Shown here: positions 54,978 through 64,000 of the stretch, in pieces | Layout: each line of letters opens with the position of its first letter | How positions within the stretch are numbered: position 1 is the stretch's first letter | Source: Nitrincola lacisaponensis | GTDB taxonomy: Bacteria > Pseudomonadota > Gammaproteobacteria > Pseudomonadales > Balneatricaceae | Direction of reading: 5' to 3' | Length of the DNA: 64,000 bases | NCBI RefSeq assembly: GCF_000691225.1 | Contig: NZ_JMSZ01000016.1 | Location: 186,001 to 250,000 of the forward strand | Position numbers and translations under genes: made by a program | The notes under the pieces: generated by a model | Seen by the model: the letters and a program-made list of their open reading frames with translations, nothing else | Told to the model about the DNA's origin: nothing | The model's database searches: none

Positions 54978-55280
54978 ATGATTCGTGTTGAAGTGGCCTA
55001 CGCACTGCCGGATGAACAGAAAATTGTGGCGTTAAATGTGCACGAAGGGACGACAGTGCATGAGGCGGTAGTACTGTCAAAGCTGCATGAGCATTTTCCG
55101 CAGATTAATCCGGATACTGATCCGGTCGGGATTTTTGGCAAGGCCGTGAAAGATCCGCATACCACTCTGTTGCGAGCTGGCGATCGGGTAGAAATTTATC
55201 GCCCGTTGCTGGCAGACCCAAAAGAGATTCGGGCGCGAAAGGCTGCGGAGAAAGCTGCCCGGGAAAAAGCAGAGAGCTGA
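54978..55280 (+). CDS. ratB: RatB (RnfH/UPF0125) protein
   Basis: 100 residues from the ATG at 54978, with GAGG eight bases before it. An ATG six codons upstream (54960) would overlap ratA by eight bases and has no ribosome site, but translational coupling could allow it. The beta-grasp fold starts VEVAYALPDEQ and includes DRVEIYRPLLADPKEIRARKA. The lysine- and alanine-rich C-terminus is usual. The function is unclear; the gene is a regular partner of ratA. Confidence 0.9.
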   Translation: MIRVEVAYALPDEQKIVALNVHEGTTVHEAVVLSKLHEHFPQINPDTDPVGIFGKAVKDPHTTLLRAGDRVEIYRPLLADPKEIRARKAAEKAAREKAES

Positions 55281-55298
55281 TTTCCCCGGGCGAATGTA

Positions 55299-55625
55299 TT
55301 AGTTTGAATCACCGCCTGGGCGGAAGTCGCCACTGATACGGCTGAGCTGGCCATTGTCAAAGAAGAGCGTGATACGCTCCTGCTGACGAGGCCCGCCACC
55401 TTGCTGGATGCTGTAGAGATAGTCCCAGCGTTGGTCGGAGAAGGTGTCGGTGATCAGCGGGGTTCCCATGATGAAGCGCACTTGACTGTGCGTCATGCCG
55501 GGACGTAGCTGATCAACCATTTCCTGAGTCACCACATTGCCTTGGGGGATGTCAATTTTGTACACCCCGGGGAAGCAGCCGGACAGGAAAAGGGTGGCCG
55601 CCAGAGCAATCAGAATCTTTCGCAT
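55299..55625 (-). CDS. bamE: BamE, outer-membrane assembly lipoprotein
   Basis: 108 residues from the ATG at 55625 (MRKILIAL); a longer frame upstream is not supported. Signal and lipobox (FLSGC, mature Cys at 17) are followed by [20 protein letters not shown] and [14 protein letters not shown], typical of BamE/SmpA. It stabilises the BAM complex at the outer membrane. It is divergent from fur, a conserved arrangement. Confidence 0.95.
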   Translation of the reverse strand: MRKILIALAATLFLSGCFPGVYKIDIPQGNVVTQEMVDQLRPGMTHSQVRFIMGTPLITDTFSDQRWDYLYSIQQGGGPRQQERITLFFDNGQLSRISGDFRPGGDSN

Positions 55626-55656
55626 GGGTAAATAACTTCCACTTTGCAGCGTAAAC

Positions 55657-55669
55657 AATGATAATGAAG
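55657..55669. promoter_or_regulatory. Possible Fur box between bamE and fur
   Basis: AATGATAATGAAG resembles overlapping hexamers of the Fur consensus (GATAAT repeats). It lies in the divergent gap where Fur could control itself. The match is partial. Confidence 0.3.
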
Positions 55670-55714
55670 TCTACCACTGCAGATCCCAAACCGTATAGTA
55701 AATAGAGATAGATT

Positions 55715-56137
55715 ATGGCATTAGAGAATCAGGAGCTCCGTAAAGCAGGGCTTAAAGTTACCTTGCCGAGGGTAAAAATTTATCAGCTGCTGGAACGCGC
55801 AGGCGAGGGAGAGCATTTCAGTGCAGAAGACATTTACAAAATGTTGATGGAAATGGGTGAAGATGTTGGCCTGGCAACCGTATATCGGGTGCTGACTCAG
55901 TTTGAGTCGGCGGGTCTGGTGTCACGTCATCATTTTGAAGGCGGTCATTCAGTATTTGAGCTGGCGCGTGATGATGATCATGACCATATGGTGTGTGTTA
56001 AAACCGGTCGTGTCTGCGAGTTCACTGATCCTCGTTTGAATGAACTGCTGGATGAAATTGCCGAGAAAAATGGCTTTTCTATCTCTGATCGTACTCTGTA
56101 CCTCTACGGTCAGTTCAAAGATGATGTCCAGGGCTGA
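55715..56137 (+). CDS. fur: Ferric uptake regulator Fur
   Basis: 140 residues. N-terminal winged HTH (LRKAGLKVTLPRVKIYQLLE, GLATVYRVLTQFESAGLV) and a C-terminal metal domain with HFEGGHSVFELARDDDHDH and ISDRTLYLYGQF. The first CxxC of zinc-structural Fur proteins is incomplete (CVKTGRVC), as in Pseudomonas-type Fur. It represses iron uptake genes when iron is plentiful. Confidence 0.96.
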   Translation: MALENQELRKAGLKVTLPRVKIYQLLERAGEGEHFSAEDIYKMLMEMGEDVGLATVYRVLTQFESAGLVSRHHFEGGHSVFELARDDDHDHMVCVKTGRVCEFTDPRLNELLDEIAEKNGFSISDRTLYLYGQFKDDVQG

Positions 56138-56160
56138 TAGCCGCTGCTAACTCGCTGTAT

Positions 56161-56191
56161 CCGGCAGCCCTCCCTTGGGGAGGGCTGCCGG
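56161..56191. terminator. 14-bp hairpin between fur and recN
   Basis: CCGGCAGCCCTCCC / GGGAGGGCTGCCGG with a three-base loop, between two convergent genes. It is strong and could act on both, although no T tract follows on either side. Confidence 0.65.
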
Positions 56192-56196
56192 AAGAG

Positions 56197-57861
56197 TCAG
56201 TGCTGCAACATCTCTTTTGCGTGAGTCAGGGTGGCGTCAGTGACCTGGATGCCTCCGAGCATGCGTGCCACTTCCTGTAAGCGCGCACCATCATCCAGAT
56301 GGTGTATCTGTGTGTGTGTTTGTTGTCCCTGGTTGCGCTTGCTGACGAACAGATGCTGATGTCCCTGCGAGGCGACCTGCGGTTGATGCGTGACGCAGAG
56401 TATCTGGGTACGCTCACCCAGCTCACGCAGCAAGCGTCCGACGACTTCGGCGATGGCGCCACCAATACCGACATCGACTTCATCAAACACCAGTGTAGGC
56501 GTGCTTGAGGTTTGTGCCGTGATGACCTGAATGGCCAGGCTGATGCGTGACAGTTCACCACCGGATGCAACTTTCGCCAGCGGTCGTGCCGCCTGTCCCC
56601 GGTTGGCGGCGATCAGAAACTCTACCTCTTCCAGTCCCTGTGCATTCCAGCGCGCCTCTGGCTGGCGTGACAATTGGACGCTGAAGCGGGCATCCAGCAT
56701 GCCCAGACTTTGCAGTTGCGCATCAACGGCCTTCTCCAGTTTTGTAGCGTGCTTCTGACGTGCATGGCTGAGCTGTTCGGCCAGTGTCAGATAGTGCTGG
56801 CGTGCGGCCAGTGCTTCGGTGTGCAGTTGTTCCAGGGCTTCGTCGGATTGATGCAGACTGTCCATTTCGTCCTGCAGGGTTTGCTGTAATGCCAGCAACT
56901 GATCCGGTTGTACCCGGTGTTTGCGGGCAACATCATAGATGCTGCTCAGTCGCTCTTCGACGGTATGCAGTCGTTCGGGGCTGATCTCAATGGCGTCGAG
57001 ATAGTGGCGGAGTTCATGGGATGCTTCATCTACCAGTATTTGCGCATTATTGAGCATTTCGCTGACTTGTGAGAGAGCCGGGGCGTGTCGGCTCAGTTGT
57101 AACAGTAATTGCTGGCTCTGATTCAGCAGGCTGATGCAGTTCTGCTCATCATGCTCGGCGATAATCTCAATCACCTGGTGGCCGCTTTGCAGTAGCTGCC
57201 CTGCGTTTTCCAGCAGCTTTTGCTCCTGCTCCAGCTGTTCCAGTTCTTCGGGTTGCAGTGCCAGTTGTGACAGCTCTTCCAGCTGGTAGCTGAGTAACTG
57301 GGTGCGGGCTGTTTTTTCTGCACTTTCTTCGGTGAGTTGTCGGAGTGTCAGGTCCAGCTTTTGCCAGCGCTGATAGTGTTGACGTACCGCTTCGGCAGTT
57401 GTGCCTTGTCCGGCAAAGTTGTCCAGCAGAACGCGATGATATTCACGGTGCAGCAGGCGTTGATGTTCATGCTGGCCATGGATGTCCACCAGCATCTGCC
57501 CCAGCTCCTTGAGCTGGTTCAGCGGTGCGGGTTGGCCGTTGATATAGCTGCGACTGCGGCCTTCGCGGGTGATGATACGGCGAATCTGGCACTCATGCTC
57601 CTGTTCCAGATCGTGCTGGCGCAGCCATTCCTGTGCTTCAGGTATGGCTTGCAGATCAAAGGTGGCCGTGATTTCGGCACGCTCCTCGCCATCGCGAACG
57701 GTATCACTGTCCGCTCGGTCACCGAGCGTCAGACCGAGTGCATCCAGCATGATGGACTTACCGGCACCGGTTTCACCGCTAATCACGGTCATGCCGTCTT
57801 TCAGTTCCAGTTCCAGCTGGTCAACCAGTGCAAAATTTTTAATCAGCAGATGTGTGAGCAT
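56197..57861 (-). CDS. recN: DNA repair protein RecN
   Basis: 554 residues, SMC-like: Walker A GETGAGKSIMLDALG near the N-terminus, two long coiled-coil arms rich in Gln, Glu and Leu (about 150-370), signature SGGELSRISLAIQV and Walker B LVFDEVDVGIGG. It holds DNA ends during recombinational repair. A LexA-like site lies just upstream. Confidence 0.97.
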   Translation of the reverse strand: MLTHLLIKNFALVDQLELELKDGMTVISGETGAGKSIMLDALGLTLGDRADSDTVRDGEERAEITATFDLQAIPEAQEWLRQHDLEQEHECQIRRIITREGRSRSYINGQPAPLNQLKELGQMLVDIHGQHEHQRLLHREYHRVLLDNFAGQGTTAEAVRQHYQRWQKLDLTLRQLTEESAEKTARTQLLSYQLEELSQLALQPEELEQLEQEQKLLENAGQLLQSGHQVIEIIAEHDEQNCISLLNQSQQLLLQLSRHAPALSQVSEMLNNAQILVDEASHELRHYLDAIEISPERLHTVEERLSSIYDVARKHRVQPDQLLALQQTLQDEMDSLHQSDEALEQLHTEALAARQHYLTLAEQLSHARQKHATKLEKAVDAQLQSLGMLDARFSVQLSRQPEARWNAQGLEEVEFLIAANRGQAARPLAKVASGGELSRISLAIQVITAQTSSTPTLVFDEVDVGIGGAIAEVVGRLLRELGERTQILCVTHQPQVASQGHQHLFVSKRNQGQQTHTQIHHLDDGARLQEVARMLGGIQVTDATLTHAKEMLQH

Positions 57862-57872
57862 GATGACAATAC

Positions 57873-57888
57873 ATGGTTATTTATACAG
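57873..57888 (-). promoter_or_regulatory. LexA-like box before recN
   Basis: CTGTATAAATAACCAT on the minus strand, against the consensus CTGT-N8-ACAG. The first half is perfect and the second poor (CCAT). It sits 12 bases before the start codon and overlaps a TATAAA -10-like sequence, where LexA would block transcription. RecN is an SOS gene in most relatives. Confidence 0.45.
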
Positions 57889-57961
57889 TGTTATGTATAA
57901 GATATTTTCGGGAAGCCTGCAAGAGGGATGTAAAGTCCTGCACGAAAAATTCTTGAGAATG

Positions 57962-57989
57962 CTTGAATCGTGGAATTCTGTCCCCATTA
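57962..57989 (+). promoter_or_regulatory. Sigma-32 promoter of grpE
   Basis: CTTGAAT (57962-57968), 13 bases, CCCCATTA (57982-57989), close to the heat-shock consensus. It starts transcription about 40 bases before grpE. Confidence 0.82.
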
Positions 57990-58034
57990 ATCAGGCATTC
58001 TCAAGCTATTGCAGATGATCACAGGAGAAAGTGG

Positions 58035-58673
58035 ATGGCTAACGATCAGCAGAAACCTTCGGATACAGCACCGGAAACACCGGAGCCGATGGCGGCTGAC
58101 GCTGTTAACCCGGACCTTGAGCAGTCGGATGCGGCGGCGGTTGAAGCCGATGCCACAGAAACGGCTCAGGCAGATAATGCATCAGTGGAGCTGAATGACA
58201 GTGCTCAGAGTGATCTGGCGCTGGCACGTGATGAAGTTGAGCGCCTCAAGCAGGAGCTGGTGGAAACACAGTTGCGTGCCCAGGCGGAGATTCAGAATGT
58301 GCGTCGTCGAGCTGAACTGGATGTCGAAAAAGCGCACAAGTATGCCCTGGACAAGTTTGCTCAGGAGCTGCTGCCTGTTATCGACAGCCTTGAACGTACG
58401 GTAGACGCCTGTCCTGCAGATGATGAAGCAACCCGTGCTTTGCGCGAAGGCGCTGAGATGACGCTGAATCTGTTTATCAGCAGTGTGGCCAAGTTCAATC
58501 TGAATGTGGTGGATCCTGTCGGTCAGGCATTCGATCCTGAGCTGCATCAGGCGATGTCGATGGTCGATGCACCGGGTGCTGAAGCCAATACAGTGGTGGC
58601 GGTGATGCAGAAAGGTTACACGCTGAATGGTCGACTGGTGCGCCCGGCGATGGTGATGGTCGCAAAAGCCTGA
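58035..58673 (+). CDS. grpE: GrpE, nucleotide exchange factor of DnaK
   Basis: 212 residues from the ATG at 58035, AGGAG eight bases upstream; an in-frame start 24 codons up would read through the promoter. An acidic, disordered N-terminus (about 60 residues) precedes the long helix (LALARDEVERLKQELVETQL) and the beta-domain ending VRPAMVMVAK. It exchanges ADP on DnaK and acts as a thermosensor. First gene of grpE-dnaK-dnaJ. Confidence 0.96.
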   Translation: MANDQQKPSDTAPETPEPMAADAVNPDLEQSDAAAVEADATETAQADNASVELNDSAQSDLALARDEVERLKQELVETQLRAQAEIQNVRRRAELDVEKAHKYALDKFAQELLPVIDSLERTVDACPADDEATRALREGAEMTLNLFISSVAKFNLNVVDPVGQAFDPELHQAMSMVDAPGAEANTVVAVMQKGYTLNGRLVRPAMVMVAKA

Positions 58674-58679
58674 CAGAGG

Positions 58680-58708
58680 CTTGAAATGTCCTGATTCGAT
58701 CCTCATAT
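58680..58708 (+). promoter_or_regulatory. Candidate sigma-32 promoter of dnaK
   Basis: CTTGAAA (58680-58686), 14 bases, CCTCATAT (58701-58708), one mismatch from CCCCATNT. It lies in the 96-base gap between grpE and dnaK, so dnaK-dnaJ has its own heat-shock start. Confidence 0.75.
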
Positions 58709-58769
58709 AAGGATCAACAGTAAAACACAGAATTCAACCGCTCGGCGGTTCTAGAGTACGGAGAGTAAA

Positions 58770-60683
<1,914 letters not shown>

Positions 60684-60720
60684 TCCTTCATGCCTGGCAT
60701 GAACCATTGAAATGAAGGCG

Positions 60721-60740
60721 ACGCGGGCAACTGCCCGCGT
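60721..60740 (+). other. GC-rich hairpin in the dnaK-dnaJ gap
   Basis: ACGCGGGC / GCCCGCGT with a four-base loop, 37 bases after the dnaK stop and without a T tract. It probably stabilises the upstream message or lowers read-through into dnaJ. Confidence 0.5.
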
Positions 60741-60792
60741 TGTCGTGTCCGGCTCCCGCAGGAGTCATCGTTAACCGGATCAGATTCGGACT

Positions 60793-61926
60793 ATGTCAAA
60801 AAAAGACTATTACGAACTACTGGGTGTCCCGCGCGATGCCTCAGACCGCGATATTAAAAAAGCCTATCGTCGCCTGGCGATGAAATACCATCCTGACCGT
60901 AATCCGGATGATAAGGATGCAGAAGACAAGTTCAAAGAGCTGAGTGAAGCTTATGAAGTATTGTCTGATGCCCAGAAAAAAGCCGCCTATGATCAGTTTG
61001 GTCATGCCGGTGTTGATGGGCAGGGTATGGGCGGCGGTTTCCGCGGCGGGTTTGAGGGTAACTTCTCCGATATTTTCGGGGATGTATTCGGCGATATCTT
61101 TGGCGGCGGTGGTGGCCAGCGTCGCAGCAGTGTTCAGCGTGGTGCTGATCTGCGTTATAACCTTGATCTGACACTCGAAGAAGCGGTACGTGGCTGTGAA
61201 AAGAGCTTGCGTGTCCCGACTCTGGTGAGTTGTGAGGTCTGTGACGGCAGTGGCGCCAAACCGGGCACCAGTGCCAAAACCTGTGGTACCTGTGGTGGTA
61301 TGGGGCAGGTACGGATGCAGCAGGGCTTTTTCTCGGTACAGCAGACCTGTCCGACCTGTCACGGTGCCGGTAAAGTGATTGCCGACCCCTGTAATGCCTG
61401 TCACGGACAGGGACGGGTGGAAAAAGTCAAAACCCTGCAGGTCAAAATTCCGGCCGGTGTGGATACTGGTGACCGTATTCGCCTGTCAGGTGAAGGAGAG
61501 GCCGGTGCTAATGGTGGTCCGGCGGGTGATCTCTATGTTCAGGTCAGTGTGCGAGAGCATCCCATTTTCCAGCGTGACGGCAAACACCTGCACTGCGAAG
61601 TACCTATCAGCTTTGTAGATGCTGCGCTCGGTGGTGAACTGGATGTGCCAACGCTGGATGGACGGGTCAAGCTCAAGGTGCCAGCGGAAACGCAGACCGG
61701 TAAACTCTTCCGCTTGCGTGGCAAGGGAATTACCCCGGTTCGGGGTGGCAGCGTCGGTGATCTGATGGTCCGTGTCATAGTGGAGACGCCGGTAAGCCTG
61801 AACAGTCGCCAGAAAGAACTGCTGCGCGAATTCCAGGAAGCCACTGAAGAAGGGAAGCACAAACACAGTCCCAAGCGACACGGTTTCTTTGATTCAGTGA
61901 AGAAATTTTTTGAGGATATGACCTGA
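60793..61926 (+). CDS. dnaJ: Co-chaperone DnaJ (Hsp40)
   Basis: 377 residues: J-domain with HPD in [11 protein letters not shown], the Gly/Phe-rich linker (about 75-115), four CxxCxGxG zinc modules ([32 protein letters not shown]) and the C-terminal client-binding barrels. It delivers substrates to DnaK and triggers its ATPase. Confidence 0.98.
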   Translation: MSKKDYYELLGVPRDASDRDIKKAYRRLAMKYHPDRNPDDKDAEDKFKELSEAYEVLSDAQKKAAYDQFGHAGVDGQGMGGGFRGGFEGNFSDIFGDVFGDIFGGGGGQRRSSVQRGADLRYNLDLTLEEAVRGCEKSLRVPTLVSCEVCDGSGAKPGTSAKTCGTCGGMGQVRMQQGFFSVQQTCPTCHGAGKVIADPCNACHGQGRVEKVKTLQVKIPAGVDTGDRIRLSGEGEAGANGGPAGDLYVQVSVREHPIFQRDGKHLHCEVPISFVDAALGGELDVPTLDGRVKLKVPAETQTGKLFRLRGKGITPVRGGSVGDLMVRVIVETPVSLNSRQKELLREFQEATEEGKHKHSPKRHGFFDSVKKFFEDMT

Positions 61927-61932
61927 TCCTGA

Positions 61933-62766
<834 letters not shown>

Positions 62767-62779
62767 ACACGGAACGCGA

Positions 62780-63100
62780 ATGTATAAACTCTGTGTGTTT
62801 GTCCCTGAAAGCCATCTGGAACCGGTCAAGCAAGCTGTGTTTGCGGCCGGTGCCGGGCGTATCGGAAATTACGAACACTGTTGCTGGCAGACACTGGGCA
62901 CCGGGCAGTTTCGGCCTTTACCGGGAAGCCAGCCTCATCTGGGTGAACTCGGTGAGCTGGAACAGGTGCCTGAGTGGAAGCTTGAGCTGGTGTTGGAAGC
63001 TGACCGGCTTGCATCTGTAATGGAGGCCATGTACCGCGCCCATCCGTATGAAGAACCGGCGTTTGACCTGATTCAGCTGGTTACATTCAAATCTCCTTAA
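62780..63100 (+). CDS. YqfO/NIF3-like small protein
   Basis: 106 residues. YKLCVFVPESHLEPVKQAVFAAGAGRIGNY and AMYRAHPYEEPAFDLIQL match the insert domain of NIF3/YqfO proteins (a CutA-like fold), which also occurs as a stand-alone protein in Pseudomonas. It is sometimes mislabelled as a structural toxin. The function is unknown. It is 13 bases after dapB and probably in the same operon. Confidence 0.82.
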   Translation: MYKLCVFVPESHLEPVKQAVFAAGAGRIGNYEHCCWQTLGTGQFRPLPGSQPHLGELGELEQVPEWKLELVLEADRLASVMEAMYRAHPYEEPAFDLIQLVTFKSP

Positions 63101-63168
63101 TCGCTGTATTGTAAATGTAATCGAAGCATGGCTTAATCTTTCTGTGCCATTCATACAGGAAGTGTGCC

Positions 63169-64000
63169 GTGTCTCAGTTGCTTTTGTGTTACTCGCGGAT
63201 ACTGGAAATTGTCGGTGATCTGGTCAAGGTTTATGTGCCTGAGCCGGATCGGGACGCCACAGGCAGCGTCGGCTTTGGCGATCTGGCCCTGATTGAAAAC
63301 CCGCTTGATCCGTCACAACTGCCCGCCCTGGCGCAGGTGATTGAGTTGAACCGCGACAGTGTGTCGCTGCAAGTCTTCTCTGGTACCAAGGGCCTTTCGA
63401 CCCAGGCCAGCATTCGTTTTCTGGGTCACTCCATGCGGGTTGCCTTTTCCAGCAATATTCTTGGACGTGCCTTTTCCGGCGTTGGTGCACCTATAGATGC
63501 TGGCCCGGATCTGACGGAAGAGCCTCATATCGAAATCGATGGTCCAACGGTGAATCCGGCCCGTCGCGTGCTGGCCTCACGTATGATTCGCACCGATGTA
63601 CCCATGATCGATGTGTTCAATTCACTGGTCGAAAGTCAGAAAATTCCAATCTTTTCAGTGGCCGGTGAGCCTTATAACCAGTTGCTGGCCCAGATCGGTG
63701 CCCATGCCGATGCCGATATTATCGTCTTTGGCGGTATCGGGTTGATCTTTGATGACTATCATTTCTTCAAAACGGCTTTCGAACAGGCGGGTGTGCTGGC
63801 GAAAACAGTGATGTATGTTCACCTCGGTTCCGACCCTACGGTGGAGGCGCTGTTAGTCCCGGATATGGCACTGGCGGTCGCCGAACGCTTTGCTGTAGAG
63901 GAAGGCAAGCGTGTGTTGGTGTTACTGACTGATATGACAGCCTACGCCGATGCGCTGAAAGAAGTCGGCGTGGCGATGGAGCATGTGCCTTCCAACCGTG
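63169..64000 (+). CDS. V-type ATPase subunit B (3' partial)
   Basis: 277 residues are visible from a GTG at 63169 (AGGA nine bases before it); the gene runs off the window. VFSGTKGLSTQ, NILGRAFSGVGAPIDAGP, QKIPIFSVAGEPYNQLLAQIG and VLLTDMTAYADALKEVG match the non-catalytic B subunit of V/A-type ATPases, not the F-type. The nucleotide loop is degenerate, as expected for B. No A subunit gene precedes it. The rest of the complex, probably sodium- or proton-pumping, must follow beyond the window or lie elsewhere. Confidence 0.9.
   Translation, partial: MSQLLLCYSRILEIVGDLVKVYVPEPDRDATGSVGFGDLALIENPLDPSQLPALAQVIELNRDSVSLQVFSGTKGLSTQASIRFLGHSMRVAFSSNILGRAFSGVGAPIDAGPDLTEEPHIEIDGPTVNPARRVLASRMIRTDVPMIDVFNSLVESQKIPIFSVAGEPYNQLLAQIGAHADADIIVFGGIGLIFDDYHFFKTAFEQAGVLAKTVMYVHLGSDPTVEALLVPDMALAVAERFAVEEGKRVLVLLTDMTAYADALKEVGVAMEHVPSNR

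Overview
The window is chromosomal DNA from a marine-type gammaproteobacterium, most likely of the Oceanospirillales/Pseudomonadales side. Supporting signs are the Pseudomonas-like gene orders rpmE-priA-argS-SPOR-hslV-hslU and smpB-ratA-ratB-bamE-fur-recN-grpE-dnaK-dnaJ-dapB, a short malic enzyme without a phosphotransacetylase tail, HemJ, TRAP transporters, and a tmRNA tag reading ANDDNYALAA. The genus cannot be fixed by reading alone. I saw no rRNA, tRNA, CRISPR array, insertion sequence or plasmid origin. The only stable RNA is ssrA.

1-16 kb is rich in cyclic-di-GMP and sensory genes. It holds a periplasmic-binding/PAS/GGDEF/EAL protein (cut by the window start), a second EAL protein, an ExaC-type aldehyde dehydrogenase, a NosP-NahK pair (FIST sensor plus hybrid kinase) facing a LuxR-type response regulator, and a diguanylate cyclase translationally coupled to a periplasmic protein made of two tandem substrate-binding domains. 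A YnfL/YnfM-like LysR-MFS pair and a YcgM-like hydrolase lie between the two EAL genes.

16-32 kb is housekeeping: ubiE-ubiJ (without ubiB), a DUF971 gene, hslVU behind a candidate heat-shock promoter, a SPOR protein, argS, priA, rpmE, malic enzyme, uvrA and ssb. Next to ssb lies a frameshifted stump of an SLC13/ArsB-like permease, followed by an ABC exporter.

33-50 kb is mainly transport and accessory functions. One TRAP operon (dctPQM) is followed by a miniature PAS-chemoreceptor. A second TRAP operon ends in a D-Ala-D-Ala dipeptidase and is preceded by a LysR gene whose 3' end carries a 31-bp palindrome. Between them are an orphan dTDP-4-dehydrorhamnose reductase homologue, an NlpE-META lipoprotein, an MFS carrier, RarD and small membrane proteins. 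Then come pyrC, an orphan sulfate-binding protein and a second SirB-family protein.

49.5-50.8 kb is a small decayed integration site: a ParE/Phd toxin-antitoxin pair whose antitoxin frame runs back into an integrase N-terminal remnant, directly downstream of the ssrA 3' end. After an MCP the conserved smpB to dapB block follows, with an NSS transporter between smpB and ratA and candidate sigma-32 promoters before grpE and dnaK. The window ends in a V-type ATPase B subunit gene that starts its own cluster.
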